The notes beneath the pieces were generated by a model. The model saw nothing but the letters and a program-made list of their open reading frames with translations. It made no database searches and was not told where the DNA came from. The position numbers and the translations under genes are program-made. Positions 15,088 through 23,962 of a stretch of 64,000 nucleotides of DNA are shown here, piece after piece. How positions within the stretch are numbered: position 1 is the stretch's first letter; each line of letters opens with the position of its first letter. The stretch comes from Rhodobacter sp. SGA-6-6 (GTDB taxonomy: Bacteria; Pseudomonadota; Alphaproteobacteria; Rhodobacterales; Rhodobacteraceae): the NCBI RefSeq assembly GCF_011043545.1, contig NZ_JAAKGP010000005.1, positions 186,001 to 250,000 on the forward strand. The letters run 5' to 3'.

Positions 15088-17050
15088 CCCCGGCCCCGCC
15101 GGCGGACGCCTGCGCGACTTCCCGGCGGTGTTCCTGTCCTACGACGAACCCTGGGCCGATGCGCATTGGCGCGACCTGCGCGCCCTGCTGCCCCATGCGG
15201 TGCGGGTCCATGGCGTCAAGGGGCTGGACGCCTGCCACAAGGCGGCGGCCGATGCCGTCGCCGGGGACTGGGTGGTCACGGTCGACGCCGATACCCGCCT
15301 GGGCCCTGCGCTGGCCGATGCGCCGGTGCCGCGGGCGCTTTTGACCGGCGACTTCCGGCTGGACTGGCTGAGCCGGAATGCCGTCAACGGGCTGTGGAGC
15401 GGCAACGGCTGCGTCAAGCTCTGGCCCAAGGCGCTGCTGCGCGAGATGCGGACGCATGAGGCGGCGGAGGGCGGGGCACCCTCGCTGGACCACGACATCG
15501 GCGGCATCCGGCCCGGCCGGTCGGCGCAGGTGACGATGCCGGAGCGCGATGCGATGACCGAGCCGGCGCAGACCGCCTTCCTCGCCTTCCGTGCCGGCCT
15601 GCGCGAGACGGTGTTCCTGCGCCGGATGGCCGAGGAGGTCGCCGCGCGGCGGGGCCTGCCCGGCTGGACCGCAGAGACCTCGGTCCTGCGGCTGATCTCG
15701 GTCTGGTGCAGCATCGGCCGCCATGCGCCGAACGGGCTCTGGCTGCTCTACGGCGCGCGGCTGGGGCTGGCGCTGCCCGGGCTGCGGCCGGGCTGGGACC
15801 CTGCCGGCGTCAACGACTACGACCGGATCGCCGACCTCTGGGCGGGGCAGGTGATGCCGCGCTACCTGCGCGGCGGCCGCGCCGATCCGGGCTGGAACTG
15901 GGAGCGGCTGGAGACCGACCTGCGGTCGATCGGGGCGGGGCTCGGGATCCCGCTGGCCGAATTCGACAGCGCCTCCTCGCGGCTGGCGGCGCGGCTGGAG
16001 CAGCTGTCGCCCGCGATCACCCCCTCCCGGGGCGACAGCGCGGGCTTCCGCCTGCAACGCGGCTCGCGCTCGGCCGAAGGGGATGCGGCGGCCCGCGGCC
16101 TGCTGGAGATCGCCGCGGCGCTGGACCATCCCGCCGCCTTCGACAACCTCGGGCGGCTGCACGCGGCGGGACGGATGGCCGGGGCGGATCCGGCGCGGGC
16201 GGCCTGGCTGTTCCGGGCGGCTGCGGCGATGGGCAACCCGCAGGCGGCGGGGCATCTGGCGGAGCTTCCGGCCGGGGTGGCCGCGGCTGCCCCTCCGGCG
16301 CGGCTGGCGCAGGACCTGCCGGTGATCCGCGCCGGTCCCGGCGGGGCAGGGGCCCTGCGCCGGGCGCTGCGGGCCTGCGCCGGCCCGCTCTGCCTGCTGC
16401 TCGACCGCGGCGTCCAGCCGGGCCCGGCCTTCGCTACCCATGTGCCCGATCCGGCGCTGGCGGCGGGCGGCCGCGTGCTCGGCTACATGGGTCTTTGCGC
16501 GGTGACCGGCCTGCCGCGGCCCGAGGGCATCCGGCTGGCCGCCCCCGAAGTTCTGGCCGAAGCGCCCGGCCGGCCGGCGGAGGCGGTGCTGCCGGTCGTC
16601 CTCGGCCTGCTGCCGGCGCCGGCCTCGGCCATGGAGGCGCTGCGCGGCGGGCTGCGGGCCGGGACCCCGCCGCTGCTGGCCGGCCTCGGCCGCGACGTCC
16701 GCTTCGGCGGCCACTGGGTGCTCGGCGCCCTGCTGGCGCTGGCCGGAGGCCCGCCCGATGCGGCCGGGATGCGGCGGCTGGCCGCCTTGCAGGGCGCGGG
16801 GCTGGAAACGCGGGTCGCCGCCGCGGCGCGGGCGGCGGCAGGACGGACCGGGCAGGAGGTGCCGGTCTGGACGGCGGAGGAAAGCCGGGCCCTGAAGGCG
16901 ATGATCCCCGCCGTTCCCGCCCGGCCGCACTGGACCGCGGCGGCCGGGGGCCTTGCCGGGCTTGGGGCCTATGGTGCGGAGCGGGCCAGGGTGATGGCCG
17001 CCGCCGCGCTGGCGATCTGGGGCGCCGTCAGTCCAGCAGCCTGCCGATGA
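15074..17050 (+). CDS. Putative glycosyltransferase-like protein with Sel1-type repeats
   Basis: A 658-residue protein. The N-terminal 250 residues look like a GT-A glycosyltransferase core: PAVFLSYDEPWADAHW, then GVKGLDACHKAAADA and a VVTVDADTRL acidic motif (about residues 70-79). Residues about 335-400 hold Sel1-like repeats (HPAAFDNLGRLHAAGRMAG; GNPQAAGHLAEL). The rest is Ala/Gly/Leu-rich with no recognised domain. No ATG gives this frame; a TTG at 15074, overlapping the caspase gene by 14 bp, is the likely start, and an internal GTG near 15128 is possible. Pairing with the caspase-Sel1 gene suggests joint function. The last 23 bp overlap the opposite-strand lipoprotein gene. Confidence 0.6.
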   Translation: MSTNDPGPAGGRLRDFPAVFLSYDEPWADAHWRDLRALLPHAVRVHGVKGLDACHKAAADAVAGDWVVTVDADTRLGPALADAPVPRALLTGDFRLDWLSRNAVNGLWSGNGCVKLWPKALLREMRTHEAAEGGAPSLDHDIGGIRPGRSAQVTMPERDAMTEPAQTAFLAFRAGLRETVFLRRMAEEVAARRGLPGWTAETSVLRLISVWCSIGRHAPNGLWLLYGARLGLALPGLRPGWDPAGVNDYDRIADLWAGQVMPRYLRGGRADPGWNWERLETDLRSIGAGLGIPLAEFDSASSRLAARLEQLSPAITPSRGDSAGFRLQRGSRSAEGDAAARGLLEIAAALDHPAAFDNLGRLHAAGRMAGADPARAAWLFRAAAAMGNPQAAGHLAELPAGVAAAAPPARLAQDLPVIRAGPGGAGALRRALRACAGPLCLLLDRGVQPGPAFATHVPDPALAAGGRVLGYMGLCAVTGLPRPEGIRLAAPEVLAEAPGRPAEAVLPVVLGLLPAPASAMEALRGGLRAGTPPLLAGLGRDVRFGGHWVLGALLALAGGPPDAAGMRRLAALQGAGLETRVAAAARAAAGRTGQEVPVWTAEESRALKAMIPAVPARPHWTAAAGGLAGLGAYGAERARVMAAAALAIWGAVSPAACR

Positions 17051-17612
17051 GGCCCGAGGACCGGCAGGTGGTGTTGTCGGCCAGCCGGGCGCTGTCGGTG
17101 GCGCCGAAGGCGGCCGAACTCACCGATTTGCGCCCGGTCTTCACCGACTGGTAGCTCAGCGTCACCCGGTGCCGCTCCTCGACCGCATAGCCGTCGCCCG
17201 AGGCCAGCGGCCGCAGCCGGATTTCCGAACGGGTGTCGACCAGGCGGACCAAGGGATCGTCCGGCGGCCGCTTGGCGATCAGCACCGCCTTGCCGGTCAC
17301 GCCGGGAAACTCGGCCCGGTTGCCCAGGGCCACCTGCACGATGGTGCCGCAATCGACCAGCGCCGGGCTGGAGGAGCGCAGCCGCACCGATCCGTCGCGC
17401 AGCAGCGCCACATCCCCGAAACCGCCGGCCCGCAGCGCCCCGGCGATCTCGGCCGGGGTGGCGCGGGTGGCAAGGGTGGCGGACCCGACGGCGGCCGGCG
17501 GCCGGGTGGCGAGGCGATCCTCGCCGGCCATCGTGGTGCAGGCCGCCATCAGCAGCGCCGCGGCAAGGGCGGCAAGGGGGCGGCGCGGGATCGGCGAGGA
17601 CATGTCCATCAA
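17028..17612 (-). CDS. Putative lipoprotein, unknown function
   Basis: A 194-residue protein with a lipoprotein signal peptide: a basic start (IPRRP), a hydrophobic stretch and a lipobox LMAAC with Cys near residue 25. The mature part (TPAEIAGALRAGGFGDVALLRDGSVRL, with later ERHRVTLSYQSVKTGRKS) shows alternating strands and no known motif. Two Cys (DCGTIV and TTCRSS) could form a disulfide. Its ATG overlaps the stop of the gene at 17609-17935, so the two are co-translated. Probably a periplasm-facing envelope protein. Confidence 0.7.
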   Translation of the reverse strand: MMDMSSPIPRRPLAALAAALLMAACTTMAGEDRLATRPPAAVGSATLATRATPAEIAGALRAGGFGDVALLRDGSVRLRSSSPALVDCGTIVQVALGNRAEFPGVTGKAVLIAKRPPDDPLVRLVDTRSEIRLRPLASGDGYAVEERHRVTLSYQSVKTGRKSVSSAAFGATDSARLADNTTCRSSGLIGRLLD

Positions 17613-17935
17613 TACATCCCCGCCCCGTTGCCCGCCCGGTCGCCCGACCCGGTTTGTGCCGGCGGATCGACCGCGGGCGGCACCGGCGCGACCTGACGCG
17701 GCGCCCCGGCCGAGCCGAGCAGGCCGAGCGCGCCGATGGCTTGGTCGACATATTCGCCGGCGGGATAGAGGCTGAGGTAGAGGTAATAGCCCTCGGGCGT
17801 GTTGGCGGCGACGGCGGCGTTCCAGGCGTTCGTCTCTTCCGGGCCGGCTGCGCCCGCGGCCGTGCCGCCGATCAGCGCGGCGAAGAAGACCCTCCAGAAA
17901 ACCGCCAATCGGGAGACTGTGGCCATGGGATGCAT
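17609..17935 (-). CDS. Small exported protein, unknown function
   Basis: About 108 residues, depending on the start. ATGs at 17935 and 17926 are both possible, and a TTG at 17944 is less likely. It has a signal peptide (RLAVFWRVFFAALIGGTAAG) followed by AWNAAVAANTPEGYYLYLSLYPAGEYVDQA. That stretch resembles the short helical region found before peptidoglycan-binding or caspase domains in alphaproteobacteria. The tail is Pro/Gly-rich. It is the first gene of a two-gene operon with the lipoprotein. The same helical pattern (AYEEARRANTLRSWRAYLQKFP) is seen in the protein at 4240-5007. Confidence 0.6.
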   Translation of the reverse strand: MHPMATVSRLAVFWRVFFAALIGGTAAGAAGPEETNAWNAAVAANTPEGYYLYLSLYPAGEYVDQAIGALGLLGSAGAPRQVAPVPPAVDPPAQTGSGDRAGNGAGMY

Positions 17936-17995
17936 CCCGTGCAAGGACTTCGACTATCGGGCCAGTCTAGCACGGGGGCGGGCTTCGGTAAATCA

Positions 17996-18481
17996 TCACC
18001 GGCCCGTGAACGCCGCAGGTCGGGCAATCCTGACCAGCGGATGCGCGTCGCGCGGGGCCAGTTCCAGCAGTTCGGCGCTGCCCGGCCCGCTCCAGCTGCA
18101 GCCGGCCACGCGCCAGAAGGCGAAGATCAGGCCGAGGCGGCGGAAGCTGTAGTCCAGCGCCGCGGCAAAGTCGCCCGGCCGCGCCTCGGCCATCTGCAGG
18201 GGCCAGGGCGCGAATTCGAACACCGGGCCGCCGATGCCGATGCACTCCGCCGGGATGCGGTCCGAGACGACGAGGCAGCGGAAGCCGCGGTCCCGGCAGA
18301 AGGCGCGGTGCGCCGCCAGCCGGTCGTCCAGCCCGCCGCGGTCGCCGAAATGCACCAGCGCCCAGGCCGCCCCGGCCTTCGCCGCGGGGGCGTCCCGGCC
18401 GAGGGCGGCGGCGGCCGTCCTTCCGGCCCTGATCGCGCGGGCGACGCGGCGCAGCATCGCGGGCCTCCGGTGCAAGGACAT
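17996..18481 (-). CDS. Hypothetical protein
   Basis: A 161-residue protein not assigned to a family. It has a basic N-terminus (LRRVARAIRAGR), a strand-helix stretch AAWALVHFGDRGGLDDRLAAHRAF and GFRCLVVSDRI, and an aromatic C-terminal half. It starts 54 bp from the divergent glycosyltransferase gene at 18536. The ribosome-binding site is weak and an internal ATG (18457) is possible. The context suggests a role with the glycosyltransferases, but nothing in the sequence shows an activity. Confidence 0.5.
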   Translation of the reverse strand: MSLHRRPAMLRRVARAIRAGRTAAAALGRDAPAAKAGAAWALVHFGDRGGLDDRLAAHRAFCRDRGFRCLVVSDRIPAECIGIGGPVFEFAPWPLQMAEARPGDFAAALDYSFRRLGLIFAFWRVAGCSWSGPGSAELLELAPRDAHPLVRIARPAAFTGR

Positions 18482-18535
18482 GGACAGAATTCCCGTCCCC
18501 CCTATAGTGACCGTCTATTCCACGACGTGGCAATC

Positions 18536-20749
18536 ATGGATTTCGACATTCTGATCGCCGGCGATTTCCGCTTTCCCGGCGGCACCTCGACCTCGGTCGC
18601 CTCCGAGGTGCGGGCGCTGGCCGGGGCGGGCTACCGCACCGGGCTGCTGGCGCTGGCGACGGCGCCGCTGGCCGGCAACCGGCCGATCCATCCCGAGATC
18701 CGGGCGCTGCACGACAGCGGCGCCGCGCCGCTGGTGCCGCCGGGCAGGCCGGTGGCGGCGCGGCTGTGCTGCCTGCACCATCCCGCCGCCTTCGCCGCGC
18801 TGCCCGCCGTGCCGCCGCTGGTCACCAGCCGCCAGCGGATCATCGTCGCCCATCACCCCTGCACCGATGCCGCGGGGGTCGGGCAATACGACGTGCGCCG
18901 GGTCTCGGCCCTGGTGGCCGAGCTTTTCGGCCCGGCGGTCTGGGCGCCGGTCGGGCCCAAGGTGCGCGAGACGCTGCTGCGCCTGCCGGTGCCGCCGCCG
19001 CTGACCGAGGAGGACTGGCACAACATCCTCGACCCCGGGGATTTCGCCGCGGCGCGCCAGCGGCTGCCGCGCGGGCGGCCGGTGATCGGGCGGCACAGCC
19101 GGCCGCAGCCCGACAAATGGCCGGACGACCGGCAGACCTTCCTCGCCGCCTATCCCGACGATCCCGGCGTGACCGTGCGGCTGATGGGCTGGTCCGAGGC
19201 GCTGCAGCCTGTGGTCGGCCCGCGCCCGGAGAACTGGGAGGTGCTGCCCTTCGGCGCGCTGCCGGTGCCGGCCTTCCTGGGCTCGCTGGATTATTTCTCC
19301 TATTTCCACGGCTCCGCCTGGATCGAGGCCTTCGGCCGCGCGGTGCTGGAAGCCATGGCTTCGGGCCTGATCTGCCTGCTGCCGCCGGATTTCCGCCCGC
19401 TGTTCGGCGAGGCCGCGGTCTATTGCCGGCCCGAGGAGGTGCTGTCCCATGTCCGCCGGCTGGAGGCCGATCCGGCGGCCCGGCAGGCGCTGGCGGAGCG
19501 GGCGGTGGAGACGGTGCGGGACCGCTTCGGCCCCGCCCGCGCCGTTGACCGGGCCGAGGCGCTGATCGGCCCGCCCGCCGCCCGCCCTGCGCCCGCGGTC
19601 GCCGCCGCGGCTCCGCGCGGCGGGGGTATCCTCTACTTCACCTCCAACGGGGTGGGCATGGGCCACCTGACCCGCTGCATGGCCACCGCGCGGCGGCTGC
19701 CCGCCGGAACGCCCGCCGCCATCGTGACGATGAGCAAGGCCTTCGAGGTGGCCCGCGACGAGGGGATCGCGGTGGAATACCTGCCCTATTTCCGCGCCGC
19801 CAGGCTGGACGACAAGGTCTGGGCGGACAAGCTCTGCGCCGAGCTGACCGAGATCCTGCGCTATCGCGCGCCCGATGTCTTCGTCTTCGACGGCAACGTG
19901 CCCTACAAGGGGATGCGCGCGGCGCTGGAGCGGTTCCCGGCGGTCTGGAAGGTCTGGCAGCGCCGGGCGCTGTGGCGGCCGGAGGTCGGCCGGGCCCATC
20001 TGGAGCACGCGCCCTTCTTCGACGTGGTGCTGGAGCCGGGCGAACTGGCCGCGCCGGTGGACCGCGGCCTGACCACGGCGCAGGAGGCGGCGGCCTTCCG
20101 GGTGCCGCCGGTCTGCTTCCTCGATCCCGGCGAGGCGCTGCCGCGCCGCGCGGCCCGGCAGGTGCTCGGGCTGGACCCGGACCGGCCGGCGGTGCTGCTG
20201 CAACTCGGCTCGGGCAACAACTTCGACCTGGGCGGGCCGGCGGCGACGGTCTTCGACATCGCCGATCCGGCGGCGGGCGGGCAGGGGGTGCAGGTGGTCT
20301 GGGCCCGCTGGCGGATTTCCGAGACCAGCGCGCCCCTGCCGCCGCATGTCCGGGTGCTGGAGACCTTTCCGATCTCGCGCCATCTCGCCGCCTTCGACTG
20401 CGCGGTGGCGACGGCGGGCTACAACACCTTCCACGAGAACATCGCGGCGCATCTACCGACGCTGTTCGTGCCGAACGACCACCCCGAGCAGGACGAGCAA
20501 TGGCTGCGGGCGGAATATGCCGCGCTGCGCGGGCTGGCGCTTTGCGCCCGGGCCGAGGACCCCTACGGCTTCCGCCGCGCGTTCGAGCAGTTGCGCCGGC
20601 CGCAGACCCGCGCCCGCCTGGCCGCGGCCTGCGCGGCGGCGGCGCCCCGCAACGGCGCGGCGCAGGCGGCCGCGTTCCTGCACGGCCTTGCCCTGACGCG
20701 CAAGCGCAGCCCGCTGGCGTTCCGGCTGCCGGGGGAGGGCGGGCGATGA
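18536..20749 (+). CDS. Fused glycosyltransferase: GT4-like plus MurG/GT28-like
   Basis: A 737-residue soluble protein with two glycosyltransferase-like halves. Residues 1-350 look like a GT-B glycosyltransferase: GDFRFPGGTSTSVASEV at the N-terminus and the EAFGRAVLEAMASGLICLLP donor-site motif at about 265-285. An Ala/Pro linker follows (about 345-360). Residues 360-737 resemble GT28: GVGMGHLTRCMATARRLP at the start, then LLQLGSGNN and the CAVATAGYNTFHENIAAHLPTLFVPN acceptor/donor loop. The ATG at 18536 is the first credible start. It overlaps the next gene by 4 bp. Two transferases in one chain imply successive sugar additions; sugars are unknown. Confidence 0.8.
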   Translation: MDFDILIAGDFRFPGGTSTSVASEVRALAGAGYRTGLLALATAPLAGNRPIHPEIRALHDSGAAPLVPPGRPVAARLCCLHHPAAFAALPAVPPLVTSRQRIIVAHHPCTDAAGVGQYDVRRVSALVAELFGPAVWAPVGPKVRETLLRLPVPPPLTEEDWHNILDPGDFAAARQRLPRGRPVIGRHSRPQPDKWPDDRQTFLAAYPDDPGVTVRLMGWSEALQPVVGPRPENWEVLPFGALPVPAFLGSLDYFSYFHGSAWIEAFGRAVLEAMASGLICLLPPDFRPLFGEAAVYCRPEEVLSHVRRLEADPAARQALAERAVETVRDRFGPARAVDRAEALIGPPAARPAPAVAAAAPRGGGILYFTSNGVGMGHLTRCMATARRLPAGTPAAIVTMSKAFEVARDEGIAVEYLPYFRAARLDDKVWADKLCAELTEILRYRAPDVFVFDGNVPYKGMRAALERFPAVWKVWQRRALWRPEVGRAHLEHAPFFDVVLEPGELAAPVDRGLTTAQEAAAFRVPPVCFLDPGEALPRRAARQVLGLDPDRPAVLLQLGSGNNFDLGGPAATVFDIADPAAGGQGVQVVWARWRISETSAPLPPHVRVLETFPISRHLAAFDCAVATAGYNTFHENIAAHLPTLFVPNDHPEQDEQWLRAEYAALRGLALCARAEDPYGFRRAFEQLRRPQTRARLAAACAAAAPRNGAAQAAAFLHGLALTRKRSPLAFRLPGEGGR

Positions 20750-22875
20750 CGGCGGCGCGGGTGACGGTGGGGATGCCGGTCCTGAACAACGCCCGCACGC
20801 TGGAGCGCGCCATCGCCTCGGTGCGGGGGCAGGGGCTGGCCGACTGGCGGCTGGTCATCAGCGACGACGGCTCCACCGACGGCAGCGACCGGATCGCCGA
20901 GGCGGCGGCGGAGGCGGACCCGCGCATCCGCCTCTTGCGCCAGCCGCGGCGCCTGGGCTTCATGAACTTCCGCGCCCCGCTGGACCTGGCCGACACGCCC
21001 TTCTTCGCCTGGCTGGCCGGCGACGACCACTGGCATCCCGATTTCCTGTCGCTGACCCTTGCCGCGCTGGAGGCCGCCCCGGCGGCGTTCTCCGCCCTGC
21101 CGCAGGCGGCCTTCATCGGCCCGCCGGAACAGCCGGTGCCCAACCTCGATTTCCTGCGGGGCGGGGCGGCCGAGAGGGTCCGGCGCTTCCTGGCCCATCC
21201 CGGCGGCACCCGCATCTACGGGCTGATGCGCACCGCGGCGGTGAAGGCGGCCTTCCCGCCCCGGCCGTTCAACGCCTGGGACTGGTATCTGATGGTGGCG
21301 CTGCTGGCGCAGGCGCCGCAGCTGTCGCTGCCGCAAAGGCTGCTCTACCGGGAGGAGACGCCTTGGGTCCGCTATGCCGAGATGGTGGACGACCTGACCG
21401 GCCGCTGGCTCTACCGCCGTTTCCCGATCCTGGAGATGAGCCTGCACCTCCTCCGCGACCGGCGGATCCCGGCCGGGGCGCTGCGGGCGCTTTGGGCGCT
21501 GAACCTGCGCAAGCACGAGGAATATGTCGCGGTGAACCAGCCCGAGACCTTCGAGCGGCGGCGCTGGCTCTACCGCAGCCTCGGGCTGCCGAAGGCGGCG
21601 CGGGCACGCAAAGCGGCGCCGCCGCCGCCGCGGCTGACCGCGATCCTGACTTTCCGCAACGCCGCCCGCACCCTGCCGGCGGCGCTGGACCATCTGGAAT
21701 CGCTCGGCTGCGCCGTCGTGGCCATCGACCATGGCTCGACCGACGGCAGCCGCGCCATCGCCGCGCAGCGGCTCGGCCCCGGCGGCAGGATCGTCGATGC
21801 GCCCTGGACCGGCACCTTCGACCTGCGCGCGCAGCTTGGGCTGAAGCGCGGGATCATCGCCGGGCTGGCGGGCGGCTGGGTGCTGCACGCCGATGCCGAC
21901 GAATTCCTCGATCCGCCCGTGGGGCGCAGCCTGGCGGACAGCCTGGCCCGGGCGGAGCGCGAGGGCTGGATCGCCTTTCCGGTCGAGGAGCGGCTGTTCG
22001 TGCCGCGGCTGGAGGACGAGGAGCACGATCCCGACAGCTTCCCCGCCACGATGACCGCCCATGTCCCGATGCGCGAGCGCAACCCCAAGCAGCGGCTGTT
22101 TCGAGCCGATGCCGACCTGGGCCTGTGGATGCGGACGGGCGGCCATACCGTCACGCTGGACCCGGCCCGGCTGGCGCGGCCGGCGCTGGTGCTGCGGCAT
22201 TACCCCGGCCTGTCGCTGGACGACCTGCGGGCGCAATACCTGTCCCGGGTGTTTTCGCCCGCTGACCGGGCGCGGCTTTGGCACGCAGGGCGGATCGCGT
22301 CCCGCGGCTTCGACATCGGCGCGCCCGATCCGGCGCTGTTCGACGGGGCGCCCGTTCCCGTCGCCAGGCTGCCCTTCTTCGTCCCGCGCCCCGACGCCGA
22401 GGAGTCTGTGTTGCCGCCGGCTGACCTTTACCTGCTGGGCGACGGCGACGAGACGCTTCCCGCGCGGGTCGCGGCGGCCCTGCCGGGGCTGCGCGGGGCG
22501 GCGGTGCAGGTCGAGGCGCTGTGGTCGATGACACGCGCCGTGCCGGTGCTGCATGTCCTGCGCCATCCGGCGGCGATCCACGGCCACGGCGTCCGGCGCA
22601 GCATGGAGCGGGCCCGCGCGGCGGACTGGGTGCGGCGGATCGCGCAGGCGCGGCAATGGGCAGTGGACCGCGAGGCGGTCTATGCCGAGGTCCGGTCCGA
22701 GGAGGCGCTGCGGCCCGAGGTCCTGCGGCAGGTGGTGCTGCGGCTGTTCCGGCCGCCGCGGGCGCGGGGGGCCGCCGGCTTCGTCGCGGGCCCGCAGGCG
22801 ATTTCCCGCACGCCCTATGCGCCGCCGGTGCGCACGATCACCGGGCCGCTGGCGGCCGATCTGGGATATGGATAG
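20746..22875 (+). CDS. Bifunctional GT2 glycosyltransferase
   Basis: A 709-residue protein with two GT-A family 2 domains. The first (residues about 5-230) starts VTVGMPVLNNARTLERAI, with ISDDGSTDGSDRI and LAGDDHW. The second (about 290-500) has TAILTFRNAARTLPAAL, IDHGSTDGSRAI and HADADEFLDPP as the DxD metal site. The last 200 residues (from about VARLPFFVPRP) are unassigned. There is no membrane segment. Translation is coupled to the upstream GT4/GT28 fusion (ATGA). Together the pair could build a short glycan of four linkages, an inference. Confidence 0.82.
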   Translation: MTAARVTVGMPVLNNARTLERAIASVRGQGLADWRLVISDDGSTDGSDRIAEAAAEADPRIRLLRQPRRLGFMNFRAPLDLADTPFFAWLAGDDHWHPDFLSLTLAALEAAPAAFSALPQAAFIGPPEQPVPNLDFLRGGAAERVRRFLAHPGGTRIYGLMRTAAVKAAFPPRPFNAWDWYLMVALLAQAPQLSLPQRLLYREETPWVRYAEMVDDLTGRWLYRRFPILEMSLHLLRDRRIPAGALRALWALNLRKHEEYVAVNQPETFERRRWLYRSLGLPKAARARKAAPPPPRLTAILTFRNAARTLPAALDHLESLGCAVVAIDHGSTDGSRAIAAQRLGPGGRIVDAPWTGTFDLRAQLGLKRGIIAGLAGGWVLHADADEFLDPPVGRSLADSLARAEREGWIAFPVEERLFVPRLEDEEHDPDSFPATMTAHVPMRERNPKQRLFRADADLGLWMRTGGHTVTLDPARLARPALVLRHYPGLSLDDLRAQYLSRVFSPADRARLWHAGRIASRGFDIGAPDPALFDGAPVPVARLPFFVPRPDAEESVLPPADLYLLGDGDETLPARVAAALPGLRGAAVQVEALWSMTRAVPVLHVLRHPAAIHGHGVRRSMERARAADWVRRIAQARQWAVDREAVYAEVRSEEALRPEVLRQVVLRLFRPPRARGAAGFVAGPQAISRTPYAPPVRTITGPLAADLGYG

Positions 22876-22900
22876 CGCCCCGCCGTTTCCGGCAGGGCGC
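22875..22900. terminator. Hairpin between convergent genes
   Basis: GCGCCC-c-GCCG and CGGC-a-GGGCGC form an 11-bp stem with one mismatch and a TTTC loop, between the stop codons of the GT2 gene and the sugar-binding protein gene. The T-run is poor on both strands. Confidence 0.45.
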
Positions 22901-22917
22901 CCGGGTCGGGTCCGCGA

Positions 22918-23880
22918 TCAGAACGGGCTGTCGGGGAAGTAGAACTGTTCCGCGTTCTCCGGCGTGATCAGGGTCGAGCCGATGATGAAGCGGCCGTAGA
23001 CCGGGGTCGACGACACGAAGTGCAGCGCCGTCATCTCGATGGCCGAGGAGATCAGCGCCGGCGGATAGGTCACGTTGACCGGCAGCTGCGGGTCCTTGTC
23101 CATGATCCGCTTGACGATCTCCTTCATCCCGGCGCCGCCGATGATCCACATCTCGTCGGTGCGGCCGGCCTGTTCGATGGCCGCCATGGCGCCGATCGCC
23201 ATGTCGTCGTCCGCCGCCCAGACCGCGTCGATCTGCGGATACTTGGACAGGTAGTCCTGCATCACCGTGAAGGCCTTGTCGCGGTTCCAGTCGCCGTGCT
23301 GCTTGTCCAGCACCTCGATGCCCGAGCCCTCGATGGCCTTCTCGAAGGCGTCCACCCGCTCGTTGTCCAGCGTGGTGGCGATGCCGCGCAGGATGACGAT
23401 CTTGGCGCCCGAGGGCAGGTTGGCCTTGAAGTATTCGCCCGCCACGCGGCCGAAGGCCTCGTTGTCGCCGGCGACGTAGAGATCCTCGATCCCCTCGACC
23501 GAGAGGCCGCGGTCGACCACGGTGACGAACTTGCCGGCATCCTTCACTGCCTTGACCGGGCCGGTCAGCGGCTCGGATTCGAAGGGCAGCACCACCAGCG
23601 CGTCGATGTTGCGGGTGGCCAGCATGTCCTCGATGTCCGAGACCTGCTTGCCGGCCTCGCCCGCGGTGGCGAGCACGAAGTCGAGCTGGGGATAGACCTC
23701 TTCCAGCCGGGCGATGGTTTCCTGCGCGTGCCAGTTCAGCCCGCCCATGAAGCCGTGGGTGGCCGAGGGGATCGACACCCCGATGACATAGGTCTTGTCG
23801 TCCTGCGCCACGGCCGTGGTCGCCAGCCCGGCCGCCAGCGCCAGCGCTGCGGTGGCCCCGAAGAACTCTCTGCGTTTCAT
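22918..23880 (-). CDS. CUT2 sugar ABC transporter, substrate-binding protein
   Basis: A 320-residue periplasmic-binding protein of the RbsB type. The leader MKRREFFGATAALALAAG has a twin-arginine-like RREFF, with cleavage near AVAQ (residue 26). The mature protein starts with YVIGVSIPSATHGFMGGLNWHAQ. It has DALVVLPFESEPLT and AVWAADDDMAIGAM, the latter typical of the ligand hinge region. Substrate is not evident; neighbours point to a polyol or sugar oxidised by a Gfo/Idh enzyme. It is last in the operon, and a hairpin between permease and this gene probably adjusts its mRNA level. Confidence 0.9.
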   Translation of the reverse strand: MKRREFFGATAALALAAGLATTAVAQDDKTYVIGVSIPSATHGFMGGLNWHAQETIARLEEVYPQLDFVLATAGEAGKQVSDIEDMLATRNIDALVVLPFESEPLTGPVKAVKDAGKFVTVVDRGLSVEGIEDLYVAGDNEAFGRVAGEYFKANLPSGAKIVILRGIATTLDNERVDAFEKAIEGSGIEVLDKQHGDWNRDKAFTVMQDYLSKYPQIDAVWAADDDMAIGAMAAIEQAGRTDEMWIIGGAGMKEIVKRIMDKDPQLPVNVTYPPALISSAIEMTALHFVSSTPVYGRFIIGSTLITPENAEQFYFPDSPF

Positions 23881-23926
23881 GGTCTCACTCCTCCCGATGT
23901 GCCGCAGGGGATGCGGCGGGTTGATC

Positions 23927-23956
23927 GCCCCCGCGCCCTCAAGGCGCGCGGGGGCC
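23927..23956 (-). promoter_or_regulatory. Intercistronic hairpin in CUT2 operon
   Basis: CCCCCGCGCC pairs with GGCGCG-c-GGGG around a CTCAA loop, in the 82 bp between the permease stop and the binding-protein start. Such hairpins commonly protect or partly terminate mRNA so that binding protein and transporter differ in amount. Confidence 0.5.
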
Positions 23957-23962
23957 TTCCGT

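Noticed and set aside
12390-15344. A 984-codon plus-strand frame across the radical SAM and caspase genes
   Set aside because: Arg/Ala/Gly-rich shadow frame. The caspase frame has signal peptide, active-site motifs and Sel1 repeats.
15084-15344. ATG start right after the caspase gene (ATGA)
   Set aside because: It opens a different frame with no domain content; the glycosyltransferase-like frame needs the TTG at 15074.
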